Part shown: in pieces, positions 1 through 11,545 of the stretch | Numbering within the stretch: position 1 is the stretch's first letter | Layout of the letters: the number at the start of each line of letters is the position of its first letter | NCBI GenBank assembly: GCA_027422505.1 | Contig: JAPQWV010000493.1 | Span: 248,001 to 312,000 of the forward strand | Reading direction: 5' to 3' | DNA length: 64,000 nt | Origin: Craterostigma plantagineum | Lineage: Eukaryota; Streptophyta; Magnoliopsida; Lamiales; Linderniaceae | Made by a program: the position numbers and the translations under genes | Notes under the pieces: model-generated | The model's database searches: none | What the model was told of the DNA's origin: nothing | Seen by the model: the letters and a program-made list of their open reading frames with translations, nothing else

Positions 1-1528
1 GCTCAGTATCTCCTTCGAGCCTCGAACATCCCAAGTTCAAGGCGTTCCTCAACTGCGTTGGCTTGCCCGAAATCTCCATGTCCGAAAAATCTGAGTTTTC
101 ACTTCAGAGGCTCGAATCCAAGTACTCGGAAGCAAGAACGGAGACAGAGGCAAGGATAAACGACGCCGCCTTCTTTCAACTCGCCTGCGAAGAAGAAAGG
201 AAAGATACAACAAATCACAGCCTAATGAAGTTCACCGTCAACCTTCCCAATGGGACCCACGTGTTTCACAACGCCATCTATTCAGCCGCCGGCGACCTTC
301 CACCCCAACACACGGTGGAGGTTTTTCGAGAGACAATAAGAGAAATATGCGGCGAAAACTCGCACAGATGCGTGGGGATCGTCGCAGACGGACGCCAGTC
401 GACGGCGATGCGAAACTTGGAGCTCGAAAATCCTCGGATGATCAACGTGCCATGTCAGCTCCGCGCGATGACGAGCTTGGCCGAGGATCTTTTCCAAGAA
501 CTAACGCTCTTCAGAACCGTGTCCGAAAAATGCGCAGAATTGGCGAACGTAATCAACTCATCCCCGCGCATCCTATCGAGCCTTCGCAGATTTCGCCAGC
601 AAGGCGCCGCCGACCATCCGCCCGAGTACATCCGCGTGCCGAAATCGAACGGGCCCACAAATTTCAGACATTTTACTTCCATGTCAGAAGACTTGCTCAG
701 CTGCTTCGAGTTTCTGCATACGGTCGCGTCAGAAGATTCGCTCGAAGCCGAAGAAGTCCTAAGTTTAATCCACGACGTCACTTTCGGGGCGAAGTGGAAT
801 CGGCCCGCTCGTTGCTGAAGCTGATTATCGAAACCGCCCGAGAAATCGAATTCGATCAGCCATCGATAAGCCAATGCCTTCGCCTTTGGGAAGATGTGAG
901 GGCCAAAATAAAGCGCTGGCGCGAGAAATTCGACTTTCCCGCGGGACCCGTCGAAGAAGTAGTCGAAAAAAAGTTCGCCGAAAACTACCGGCCGTCGTGG
1001 GCGGCGGCGTACGTCCTCGACCCTTTGCACCTGGTAAGAGATTCGAGCGGTAGTTACCTACCGCCGTTTAAATCCCTTACGAGCGAACAAGAAAGAGACG
1101 TCGACGGTTTTATTACGAGGCTGGTCCCGCCCGAGGAAGCACACGTGGCGGTTATGGAGCTGATGAGGTGGGCCGAGGGATTGGACCCCATATATGCCCA
1201 GGCGGTTCAGCTTAAGAGGCGGGACCCGGTCACGGGGAGGGCCAAGGTGGCTAACCCTCGGGGAGGTAGGCTCGTGTGGGAGACGTGGCTCGGTAAGGAG
1301 TTTGGGTCGTTGAGTAAGGTGGCGGTTAGGCTTCTTTTTCTTAGGGCGAGTTGTTGTTGTGGGGTGAGGCTCGACGATTGGTCCGCGTCGGTTCGATTGC
1401 TTGAGAGGGGTTCGAGGGATGGGCTCGCCCGTAAGATGGTGTTCGTCGCGGCTCATGCGAAGCTTAAAGGGAGGAACTTTTCGTGCTCGGACGAAGGCGG
1501 GGACGAAGTGGTTGATTCGTCGATTTAG
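1..1528 (+). CDS. hAT-transposase-derived RNase H-like domesticated protein (5' partial, one frameshift)
   Basis: The reading frame is open to the left edge, so the 5' end lies outside the window. The protein resembles the plant single-copy family represented, from memory, by Arabidopsis At1g12380/At1g62870: hAT-type transposases without transposon ends, nuclear role unknown. Visible landmarks are an RNase-H-like core (MINVPCQLRAM near 440-470) and the C-terminal block AYVLDPLHLVRDSSGSYLPP (about 1010-1065) followed by RLVWETWLGKEFGSLSKVAV near 1270, typical of the hAT C-terminal dimerisation region. The frame changes at about 785, where one base appears to be missing after TTC: the downstream frame resumes with VESARSLLKLI without loss of homology. 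No terminal inverted repeats flank it, which fits a domesticated gene. Stop TAG at 1526-1528. The frameshift is probably an assembly error. Confidence 0.75.
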
Positions 1529-1945
1529 TTTTTTATAGTTATTGATGGGATTTTATTTTTTATGGTTACTTAACCTCATTGAGATTGGTTTTCGTCGGTT
1601 GAGGAAGCAATTAGACAAGAACATAGGAAGGATGTTGGATATCCATTTACTGAGGGTAAACGTAGCTAGCGAGGAAAGTAAAACATTTACACTATTACAA
1701 TTTCTGCACATGATGTTCTTGACGTCGTGGCGTGTTAAATCAGTACTAAACTAGAGATAACGTGGTGAGTTGGTTGAACGTATTGAATAACTCCAAACCT
1801 ATATTCTAAGCCCTAGTGTAAATGCTTTGCTACATCAAATATCATTACACCACTTTTCTGTCCTTATTCCATGCCGTACTATATAACTACTACACAAAGC
1901 CATTAATCACTAAGCTTACAGCAAATCGGACTCGAAAAAAGAAAA
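1529..1945 (+). promoter_or_regulatory. Spacer with likely promoter of the first DUF1442 gene
   Basis: This 417-bp AT-rich spacer has no supported gene. A TATA box, TATATAA, lies at 1880-1886, about 60 bp before the ATG at 1946. Confidence 0.5.
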
Positions 1946-2643
1946 ATGGCTTACTGGTCTAAACAGAACGCCGCAAATGCATACCTCGCAACTATCAAAC
2001 TTGTAAGCAGCTTATCCATGAAAAACAACCTTCATATTTTTACATTCATTTATCTAAAACTCTTCTTCATTTCTTCGACCATTAGGGTAATAAGAGGACG
2101 ACGAAAGAACCCCAAGCAGCAGAGTTCATCTCTGCCCTCGTCGCAGGCGTAAACTCACGTCTAATCGTCGCTTTTCTCTGCGAATACGAAGCAGAAAACT
2201 CCATCGTCGTAGCTCTGTCGTCGGCCGCTCGCCAAACGGGCGGAAGGGTAGTATTCATTCTCGGCCGAGAAGAGGTCGAACTATCATCGAACAGAATCGC
2301 CAGGGAAAGAACTGAAAAGGTAGAGTTCGTCAAGGGAGATGCTAAAGTTCTGTTAACGAGCGAATGCAGCGAAGCAGATTGCGTCGTAATAGACTTTCGT
2401 GTCAAGAACTGCCAAGGCGTAGTTAAGGCTGCGAAATCGCTAAATGGAAAAAAGATGATCTTGGGATATAATGCGCTTTATGCGGATTCTTACGCCTTCG
2501 ATGGCCATTTTCTTCCCATTGGAGATGGATTGCTTCTGAGTAGAGGGAGAAGATTGCCGAAGAACGAGCGTAGGCGGGCTCGGTGGGTCAAGAAAGTCGA
2601 CGAAATTAATGGGGAAGAGCATTTTTATAGGATCCTGACTTGA
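1946..2643 (+). CDS. DUF1442 family protein, copy 1
   Basis: Two exons: 1946-2002 and 2086-2643, separated by an 83-bp GT-AG intron in phase 0. The 57-bp first exon encodes MAYWSKQNAANAYLATIKL, the signature N-terminus of DUF1442 proteins. The second exon continues with EFISALVAG, a glycine-rich strand, the GDAK motif, and LPIGDGLLLSR near the end. The protein is about 204 residues, normal for the family. DUF1442 members have a fold related to SAM-dependent methyltransferases, but no activity is established and I see no clear methyl-donor loop. A paralogue with the same exon structure lies 1.35 kb downstream on the same strand, so this is a tandem pair. The start is supported by the TATA box 60 bp upstream. 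Confidence 0.85.
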
Positions 2644-3993
2644 TTTTAGAAAAAGCTGTGTAAAGAGTTTGTAATTTGTTGCACAGAAATGAGTTTTTGG
2701 TTATTACAGCATTCGATCGTGCCCAGAAACATGAAGCTTATGTTCTTCAACACAAAAAAGAAGCACACAAACAAAATGAAAGACTGTCATCAAGGTGTGA
2801 AATTTACAGAGCCCATCATCCTTTTTTGTCATTTAGTACAGAGTATAAAAAAACAGAGCACCACACACATAATGTAATAAATGCATCATCCTCTTCCCAC
2901 GTACGTGTGGGCACAGCACAAGGAAGCCATGTGAAGAGCAGCAGAGTGGAGCCGCACGTGTGCACACTGATGAGTCTCAATCAAAAGAATTGAAGTTTCA
3001 TTACACATAGATGCCAATACGCATGTGCTATGTGCGTGGCGTTACACACAACCTAGGCATGGCTTTCCTCAGACTTGTCGCTGTAAGTGTACACTTTGCC
3101 TCCTTCGAAGGGATACAAAAGGCCGACCAAAGAATTAATCTCTTGTTGCTGTCTTCAATGCAATGCGATGGACTTCCATCACTTGTCTGTCAGTCGATAA
3201 GGTTTAAGTCTCAAAGAACCTAAATACAGTTCCTTGTTCATATGACTGCATCTACTCACCAGAATCAGACAAGAATGTGCCAAGCTTTAATGCTTCTTTG
3301 TTGTATAGCTACCCATGTATTTCGATAAGGGTACCTCTTGATCTGATCTAAATCTGTGTAGCCTTGACCGTGGGCAGTGGAAACTTGTGATAATATCATA
3401 TCAGTTCTTCTCTTATTAATACTTTTTTCTTACAGCATTAGGAGGAGGCAAGAACTGATTAAGTGCCTTAAACATCGGTAAACAACCTGTCTGAGTCATT
3501 ATTATTAGCACGTGGGGTTTGCAGCAAACTCATTAACAGGCCCTTAATTTGCACGAATTTAGCCTTAAGTATCTTCTGTCCCCTCTAACCTGGAACATTA
3601 CAGATAAGAAGCAGAGTTTCCAAGAAATGCTGATAGTGATATTATAGCACTCGCTCTCCCTGACAATGATTTACAGGGACAACTAGCTAAAACAGACCGC
3701 TTAGTTTATTACAAGTATGTTGTAATAGTTTCTGTAAAAACATATGCAAGTCGGCAATATAAAATTAGTTTCCATGATTCAATGTCCAGTTGGATATACA
3801 GATTACAGAGTCCCACATGCTAGATCATGTTCCTTCTCAAGTATCTCTCTCTCGCTTCTCTCTCTCTCTATCTCTCTCTCTCGCGGTCTATATATATATT
3901 ACCCATCATCAACATCTTCGCAGCACAACCCAATAAGTTACCAGTAAGCTAAAACTAACAAAGGAAACACAGTTTACAAAAAGACAAAAGAAA
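2644..3993. other. Intergenic, no gene supported
   Basis: Only short spurious ORFs occur. A CT-rich microsatellite spans about 3841-3886, followed by a TATA-like run at 3888-3899, about 95 bp before the ATG of the second DUF1442 gene; both are plausible core-promoter parts. Confidence 0.5.
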
Positions 3994-4735
3994 ATGGCTT
4001 GCTGGTCTTCAGAAAACGCCACTAATGCCTATCTCAGGACACTGAGAATGGTAAGCACATAATAACCCATGTTCGAGTCTTAAACGAGAAGCAGTTTGTG
4101 TTCTTTGTATATATGTTTACTCATTTTTCTTTTCGAAATTCTTGCAGGGAAAGACTGTTAACGAACCAAACGAAGCCGAGTTCATCTCAGCCTTAGCCGC
4201 TGGGAACAACGTGAAGTTCATGGTAATCGCTTGCTCTGGCCCAGCAGATTCATCTACGTTAGCTCTGATCGCCGCTTCACAGCAGACGAAGGGGAGAATT
4301 ATTTGCATTCTCCGAGGTTTCGAAGAGCTAAGTTCATCCGAAGAAGTTCTGGGCAACGACGCCCAGCACGTCGAATTCGTCGTGGGAGATGCTAAAAATC
4401 TGATCTTGGAAAATTACGGCAAAGCAGATTTCGTGGCGATAGACTGCAATCTCGAGAACCATGAGTCCATCATCGCTGGGCTTTCAGAGAAATCCACACA
4501 GCGCAAAAGCAAGCTCATCGTCCTGGGATACAACGCATTCAGCAGAGATTCATGGAGAAAAAGCGATACAAGCATGCAACTGCTTCCGATTGGAGATGGC
4601 CTTCTGCTCAAGAGAATCGAGGGAGGTTCAAATCGAAGCAAGAACAGTAACTGGGTTGTGAAGGTTGACCGATGTACTGGCGAAGAACACGTCTTTAGGG
4701 TTAGATCTTCTGTGGGAAGAACTGTACGAGCCTAA
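3994..4735 (+). CDS. DUF1442 family protein, copy 2
   Basis: Two exons, 3994-4050 and 4148-4735, with a 97-bp intron at exactly the same phase-0 position as in copy 1. Exon 1 encodes MACWSSENATNAYLRTLRM; exon 2 shares EFISALAAG, VEFVVGDAKNL, LIVLGYNAFS and LLPIGDGLLLK with copy 1. The protein is about 215 residues with a slightly longer C-terminus (VRSSVGRTVRA). Function is unknown; the fold is of the methyltransferase type by family knowledge. The two copies are clearly diverged, so the duplication is not recent. The reading frame is intact. Confidence 0.87.
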
Positions 4736-5135
4736 AGAACGATTTTTTACCTCCCACTCATGATTTTTGAGATGCTCTTCGTAGGTGTTGTGTAAGCATA
4801 TTAACTGTAAATATGGATGTTTCTGATCATATGATGAAATCCCATTTTCTGGATTCAATCAGTATTTGCTAATCCATGGCGGGTGATCAATTGAGTTTGC
4901 ATCACACGGTAATTTGAGCTGTCTGACAAACTCAGTCCAAATTGTTTGGGCTTTCAATCGGCCCACCGGCCCATTAAGTAAAAATATAAAATCAGTCCCT
5001 AAACTCCATACTATTATCAATATAGTCCATCAGTTCACCTCCTCGCAGAATATCACCCTACCCTAAATCGAAATCCGACCAAAACAATTTGAGATCTCTC
5101 AAAAGAACATCAAAATCTAGGCGAAGATTGAAAAG
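4736..5135. promoter_or_regulatory. Spacer with GGCCCA (site II) elements upstream of CML13-like gene
   Basis: The 400-bp spacer contains two GGCCCA-type elements near 4962-4975, typical of promoters of broadly expressed plant genes. No TATA box is obvious before the ATG at 5136. Confidence 0.4.
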
Positions 5136-5579
5136 ATGGTTAAGGATCTGAGCGACGACCAAGTCTCTTCGATGAAGGAGGCTTTCACGCTCTTCGACAC
5201 GGACGGTGACGGAAAGATTGCTCCGTCGGAGCTCGGCATCCTAATGAGGTCGCTCGGCGGGAATCCGACGCAGGCGCAGCTCAAATCCATCGTTTCCGAG
5301 GAGAAGCTCAACGCGCCGTTCGATTTCCAAAAGTTCCTTGACGTCATGGCCAAGCATTTCAAACCCGAGCCCTTCGATCGACAGCTCAGGGACGCGTTCA
5401 AGGTGCTGGATAAGGACGGTACGGGCTACGTCGTCGTTTCGGATCTGAAGCATATTCTGACCAGCATCGGCGAGAAGCTCGAGCCGTCGGAATTTGACGA
5501 GTGGATCCGCGAGGTCGACGTTGGGTCTGACGGGAAGATCAAGTACGAGGATTTCATTGCTCGTATGGTCGCCAAGTGA
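5136..5579 (+). CDS. CML13: Calmodulin-like protein, CML13/CML14 type
   Basis: A 147-residue intronless EF-hand protein. It begins [17 protein letters not shown] and contains the CML13/14 hallmark [22 protein letters not shown]-hand loop 1 is canonical ([12 protein letters not shown], residues about 22-33). Loop 2 is degenerate (NAPFDF), loop 3 reads [12 protein letters not shown], and loop 4 ([12 protein letters not shown]) has Gly at the third position and is probably weak. This fits a CML that binds little calcium but docks to IQ motifs; in Arabidopsis these proteins act as light chains of plant myosins and partners of CAMTA and IQD proteins (family knowledge). The length matches the family and the frame is intact. 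Confidence 0.93.
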   Translation: MVKDLSDDQVSSMKEAFTLFDTDGDGKIAPSELGILMRSLGGNPTQAQLKSIVSEEKLNAPFDFQKFLDVMAKHFKPEPFDRQLRDAFKVLDKDGTGYVVVSDLKHILTSIGEKLEPSEFDEWIREVDVGSDGKIKYEDFIARMVAK

Positions 5580-6927
5580 TGAGGTGATTCCTTTTTTTTC
5601 CTATTATTTTCTTCCGTTAGTTATCTTGTCAGGTTGCTGTTTGTGTGTTTAGTTGTGACTACTGTGTTCTTGGGTCGTTCTTGTTGGTGGTGCTGATCCT
5701 TGCTGTTCTGTCGGCGAGCTGATTCATAACAAGGAAGTGGTCTTGAGAAATTTGTAGATCGTTAGTGACTTAAGTTTGAATTGGTTGTATGAAATCTTTT
5801 CGTCGAACTTGTTTAACGGGTGGGAGAATGTGAAATGTGTTTATCGAATTGTGTAATTGGTCTTATGATTCGATGGATAATGCAGTGTTATTTGAATATC
5901 AAAATCTTGTTGACACGTCAGTAACTTCTTAGCAAATTAGGCTTCGGATTGAAATCGATTAAATGCGTATGAACTGAATGTTCTAGGAATATAATATTTT
6001 CCCTGTTTGCTAAGAATTGTTTACGTTCTTCTTTCCGAAGGTAAAGGGTTCTTATCTTTACTGTAAATTTGATGTTGTCTAGCACCGAGAACATAACACT
6101 GAGCGTATGCTTGGATGAATGACCTTAAATTTGGATGAACACTCAAGTGTACTGTTAGCAGTTTCACTTTCTAATGACGGGAATTCCTGAACATGTTTTG
6201 CCATCGGCTAACGTCTTCAGCTTAACAAAAAGGGCTTCATTTTCTTTTCGCTTTTCTTGCAGGAGCTGACCTTCTAATGGCTAGCTGTGGTTTTTGAAAC
6301 CCTCAATGGCTTTCTCTTTTTCTCGTTCCCAGATTAGCGTCTTCTTGTCCGGCTTGCCTGAATCTGCTTTCCATTGCATTGCCCTGTCTGTCTACTTATT
6401 ACACAGTGGCAATGCAGCAGTTTGTTGATTTTTAACCCCAAGTCTTGTGTTTGTTTGCATTTCAACTACTATTCATGTGTAGTAGTTTGTTTCAGCTTCC
6501 TACAACTGTGTGTATATGTATTAACTTAACTGCCTACTTGTTAAATGCGTCTCTGTATTAACTATAATCAGTGATGGTTAAACTCAAACCGCAAAGAGCA
6601 GTGGGGCTTAAATCGCAGAGTTAAGGCTGTAAATTGTATTAAGTCTAGCCTAGCTTTTAAAGCTAAAAGAAAAACCAAATAAAAAACATCCAACCAAGAA
6701 AGATGGGTTGGGCTACTTGGTTCGAATTTGGGTGGGTTTTGGATGGGCCTTTGTAAGTTATGTTAATTTAGGGCTTAGCTTCACCATTTGGCTCCTCCTC
6801 ACAAGACATCTGAAATTCGCGAGATCTTCGGATTTTGCCTCCAAAGCGTTGAGAAAATATCACAGTAGGGTTTTTTCTTTTTGGAGCTCAATTCTTCAAT
6901 CAGTGGAACTCCGCCGCAGCTGTAGAG
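5580..6927. other. 3' UTR of the CML13-like gene and spacer
   Basis: No gene is supported. The first several hundred bases are T-rich and look like a long 3' UTR. The last 250 bp before the pICln ATG contain TGGGCC/T-type elements near 6706-6750 and are presumably its promoter. Confidence 0.4.
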
Positions 6928-8428
6928 ATGGCCAGTGGACTCCGACTGATGACCGAGCGAACCGGTGAGGGTGCTGGACAGCCAATCGTAGACGGAGAAC
7001 ACGGCGAGGAGCTCATGCACGTCCAACCCTCCGTCTCAATCGCGTTCGGAAACCGCTCACCTGAATCGCCTGGAACTCTGTACATTACCAACAAGTAAGT
7101 ACTATTTTTGCTAATTTTAATCGCTTCTTCTTCTTACGGTGGTGCTTTTGCTTGAACGTTTTGATTTGTTTTGTTTTGTCGTGAAGGCAAGTGGTGTGGT
7201 TGAGTGATACGGATAGAGCTAAAGGTTATGCGGTTGATTTCTATTCTGTGTCGCTTCACGCGGTGTCCAGAGATCCCGAGGCTTATTCTTCTCCGTGTAT
7301 CTATACTCAGGTTTATATTAACATCGTTATTTCAACCATGTTCTTAAAGTTTTTCTTCTGTGTTTGAAATGCATTTGACAAATCGCACCTGTTTTTTTTT
7401 TGTTGCTCCTTTTAGCAATCTAATAGCTTCAGTAAATGTTTTCTGCCATTTTCAATGAAAATCGTGATTATTTTGTCGCTGTCAATTGTGAAGTTGCTAC
7501 GAACCGTCACATGTCACTGCTTTGATGCAGTTAAAAAGTATGTTTCTTCACAACTTGAATTTTACTCCTTTTACGTAGAGTATTTAACGACGACTGTATT
7601 ATCTGTTTCTGAAGATTGATATAGGGGATGGAGATGACGAGATGGAGGATTCGGATTCTGATGGTGGTGAATCATTGAATTTATCAAAAGTATCTGAGAT
7701 GAGATTGATTCCTTCCGATCCTAACGAGTGTAATTATCCTTTTTAACATCGCCAGACATGATTTCTCTTGTTCTTTTCTGAATCTCTTGTTCACATGCAT
7801 TCATGCCCTCGTTTAAACAGTAGGTAGACTGTTTGAGGTATTCTGTGAATGTGCTGAGCTTAATCCTGACCCCGTTGAAGGTACTGATGAGAAGATGATG
7901 ATGATTTGCTTATCATGCGAAAATTTCATAATTTTAATTTACATGAGCACCCATTTATACCTCGTTGCAGAGGAAGAAGTGGAGCACAACTGGATTTTCA
8001 GTGCTGATCAATTGGAAAATGAGGCTCCAGCTAGCTTCAGTAATCAGTCTTTCGCATTCTTTTCTCCGATTAGCCTGTGCTTACAACTAAAAAATCCTGA
8101 TACGTTGATTTCTTGATCCTTTAGCAATTGACGACCAAGAATGGGACCTCCCCCCAAATCCAACTCACACAATTGGTGCTAACGGGAATCACGATCTACT
8201 TCATTCTGTGGTGCAGGTATACTTGCTCGTTCGAGTCAGCTTGATTCATGTATTTATTTAAATTTTCCATAATATGAATCTCTTTATCGGTTATTTCGAA
8301 CTTGCATTTATGATGTGAATGTTTAAGTCCGTGTAATTCTCTTTTCCCACAAGCAGCTTCAAATAAACGACGGGCAATTCGAGGATGCGGACGAGGCCGA
8401 GCGCGAAGAGGAAAATGCTCATTCTTGA
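6928..8428 (+). CDS. ICln: pICln (methylosome subunit / chloride-conductance regulatory protein)
   Basis: Seven exons: 6928-7094, 7187-7310, 7615-7729, 7821-7880, 7971-8039, 8125-8216 and 8357-8428; all have GT-AG borders and join to 232 residues. The N-terminal PH-like domain includes LYITNKQVVWLSD and GYAVDFYSVSLHAVSRD. An acidic stretch follows (GDGDDEMEDSDSDGGES), then LSKVSEMRLIPSD, and a second acidic segment holds EEEVEHNWIFSADQL. These are hallmarks of pICln, which binds Sm proteins and hands them to PRMT5 for arginine methylation during snRNP assembly in the cytoplasm (family knowledge). Length matches plant orthologues. Nothing looks broken. Confidence 0.9.
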
Positions 8429-10513
8429 GCGGTGTTGTTACTGTACTTTAGGACATCTTTAAATCTCTCATGTGGCTTGTCATAGATTATGCTTTAGGAA
8501 TCAACTGAGGTATTATTGTATCATGTTAAGACTTATTGCACCCTTTCTGTCACAATTATGTTAAAAGCAGCACAATTAGAACATTTTATAATTATGAACG
8601 TAAAATTTATTCAAATATGCTGAAAATCCGATCCATTCATATTCGTAGTATGCACCTCCTATACTAAAACATTACCATATCGATCTATTTTGTTTTTTTA
8701 TTATCAGAAGGGTATCAAAAGATGCCTGACTAAGAAAGAGCCTCTGTTTCGTAGGGCCACGTTTCTCCTCGGAAAATGGACCAAAAGGCCCACACTCGTG
8801 AGAGGCCCAAATCATTACGGCTGTGCGAGCTACACTCGCCGCCGGCGGAGCGTAAACTACACGCTCCACTGCATCTCCTTTCTACTCAGTTGAGGAGGAA
8901 AGCCTTGCTATGTTTGGCCATGCAGGTACACCATTAAGGACGGCTATTTATCATGTGATTCGAGATAATATTGTAAAAATATAAACTTAGGAATTACATG
9001 CGTGGGCCCCGCTGTCGAGCTTTTTTTGCCCAACACAAACTGTTGATTGATATGGGACCAATTTAAGTAATCGATTATTATATACAATAGGGAGGGCGCC
9101 ATTTACTCCGTGATTGGGAAAGAAGAATTATGAACGATCGTCTTCCCACTTCGTGAACCAAGTAAGGTAAAAGACAACTTTTCTCTTTTTATAAAAAAAA
9201 AAAAAAAGGAAAACGCGAGTCTATGTAAAATACAAGTCATACGACGACGTATGTGCGTTATTTTAATATATAACGTTGAATTTTAATCATCGATCTTTTC
9301 TTTTTGCTTCGGTTTATAAATGAGCTCATGTAACTACAAATGAATATATTGTACTGTTACTATTTTATTTAATCTTGAAATAGTGGTGGTGGGTCCACAA
9401 TAAACTTGGACCAACACGCTCAAATTCCAAGAGAAAAAGAAAAAGGGGAACCACGATTATTATTACTATTACATAAGAAATGAAGTCCGTATCACGCATG
9501 TATACGTTATTCATTCATATATATACCGACGATATTAAGTATTTATTCGTACTACCATTATTAATCGTTACACCGTTTGAAAAAACACATTAGTTTATCG
9601 TGAACTGCATGCATCTTAACACAAAAATGGCTAATTTTCAAATTCGGTTCATGTTTAGGCCCCGACTACATTTATTTGTTTTTATGTGACGAATTAATAA
9701 ATGTCTTTGAAACTAAGTTTGCGTGTGGATTTCCAACAATTCATTGTTTTACGTAGGAAGAAAATGTCCTACTAATGAACAAGTACTTGTGTCTCTTTAT
9801 GGAGGCATTTGACTTAAATAGAGCCTCCTTTGTAAAAGCCAAGTGAATCAAATTGTCTACGATTAACAACGGTAAAGACAAAATTGAACACTAAATTGCA
9901 TCATGTTTAATACATAAAATAAAATAACTTGAAAGTCCCATTTAATAAAAATGAGCAGGACATTAACATAATAGACATTAAATTTCACGGACGAGAATCA
10001 TTTAAATTCCGGACTATGCTCTGGATTTTCCTGAAAATCCTTAAATACACATGTGTAAAATGATAGCAATTTATTTTGATTTGTAGAGTTTGGTCGAAGT
10101 GGGGTTAACCTCAATATTTTACCACGTACGTTGAGCTGCCCAAATTATTTTAAATTTTCTGCAGAGGTCTAAGGCTTCAGGCTATATAATTCTGTAATAG
10201 CCTATGACTTCTATTACCATTATAAATGTCAAAATGAAATGGTTCACTGCGATCGATCTTAAATAAAAATGCCATACTTTCCAAATCCCCAATATACCCC
10301 CAATTTTCCCGCCAAAATATCCTGACCCGACCCGAGACATCGCCGTCGACCAACTCCGATTGGGCCCCACCTCACCACCCATTCTTTTAAGAATCCATCT
10401 GTCTTCCACTAAGCAAAAAATATGACCATTGTTTTCCCTTACTATAAATACAATCTTCATCTTCTCCCCACACACACACAAACACACACTCACTATCCAA
10501 AACCGTCGGAGAA
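8429..10513. other. Long intergenic region; promoter of the EXORDIUM-like gene at its right end
   Basis: About 2.1 kb of AT-rich sequence without a supported gene. A TATA box, TATAAATA, lies at 10443-10450, 64 bp before the next ATG. An A15 run is near 9200. No transposon ends were recognised. Confidence 0.5.
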
Positions 10514-11545
10514 ATGTCTCTCCTCCCTACAATCTTCGTCTTCTTCCTCCTTGTCTCAGCTTCTCCGGCGGCTCTTTCATGGAGGCCGTGGCCCAACCAG
10601 GCCAACTCATCGTCGTCGTCGTCGTCGTCGTCCCTCCTCTACGGCGACTCCAAGAAGTACGAAGGCTCGTCGGAGTTCGTACACATGAGGTACCACATGG
10701 GGCCAGTGCTGACGGCGAACATCACCGTCTACCCAATATGGTACGGCGCGTGGCTCCCCTCCCAGAAACGCATAATCCGCGAGTTCATCAACTCAATCTC
10801 CGCCGGCGGCGGGTCTCCCAAGTACCCCTCCGTCTCCTCCTGGTGGTCCACCGTGACGCTGTACACCGACCAGACTGGAAACAACATCTCACGCGCCGTC
10901 CGCGTCGGATCCGAGAAGAACGACAGGTTCTACTCGCACGGAAAGTCTCTCACGCGCCTCTCCGTGCAGTCCGTGATTAAGTCCGCCGTGACGGCCACCA
11001 CGCGCCCCCTTCCGATAAACCCTAAGAACGGCGTGTACCTCGTGCTCACCTCCAAGGACGTCTACATGGACGACTTCTGCAACAACATATGTGGGTTTCA
11101 CTACTTCACCTTCCCGGCGATTGTGGGCTACACGCTGCCGTACGCGTGGGTCGGAAATTCGGACAAAATGTGCCCCGGCGTCTGCGCCTATCCCTTCTCC
11201 GTCCCCGACTACATACCCAATCTGAAGGCGGTGAAGTCGCCGAACGGAGACATCGGCGTCGACGGGATGATTAGCGTGATTGGCCACGAAATCGCCGAGC
11301 TGTCGACGAATCCCTTGGTGAACGCTTGGTACGCCGGCCAGGACCCGGTGGCGCCGGTCGAGGTCGCCGATTTGTGCGAGGGAATTTATGGGACAGGAGG
11401 CGGCGGTTCGTACACCGGGCAGATGATCAACGGCGGCGACGGCGCCACCTATAACATGTTTGGCTTGCGTAGGAGGTACCTTGTGCAGTGGTTGTGGAAC
11501 CCTGTGGTGGGATACTGTACGGGCCCCAATGCTCTTGATAAGTAG
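10514..11545 (+). CDS. EXORDIUM-like (phosphate-induced protein 1 domain) secreted protein
   Basis: A single-exon gene of 343 residues. Residues 1-22 are a signal peptide (MSLLPTIFVFFLLVSASPA). A serine run encoded by a TCG/TCA microsatellite (about 10606-10632) follows. The PHI-1 domain then shows MGPVLTANITVYPIWYG, SSWWSTVTLYTD, YLVLTSKDVYMDDFC, ICGFHYFTF, SVIGHEIAELSTNP and the C-terminal VGYC. Family members are apoplastic proteins that promote brassinosteroid-dependent growth and respond to carbon and phosphate status. The intact HEIAELSTNP segment resembles a metalloprotease-like HExxH, but the second His is absent, so no protease activity is implied. Assignment to a particular EXL subgroup is not possible from memory. 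Confidence 0.92.
   Translation: MSLLPTIFVFFLLVSASPAALSWRPWPNQANSSSSSSSSSLLYGDSKKYEGSSEFVHMRYHMGPVLTANITVYPIWYGAWLPSQKRIIREFINSISAGGGSPKYPSVSSWWSTVTLYTDQTGNNISRAVRVGSEKNDRFYSHGKSLTRLSVQSVIKSAVTATTRPLPINPKNGVYLVLTSKDVYMDDFCNNICGFHYFTFPAIVGYTLPYAWVGNSDKMCPGVCAYPFSVPDYIPNLKAVKSPNGDIGVDGMISVIGHEIAELSTNPLVNAWYAGQDPVAPVEVADLCEGIYGTGGGGSYTGQMINGGDGATYNMFGLRRRYLVQWLWNPVVGYCTGPNALDK

Noticed and set aside
2676..2993. Plus-strand ORF of 105 codons between the DUF1442 genes
   Set aside because: No family resemblance, biased composition, and no promoter or splice context; a chance ORF.
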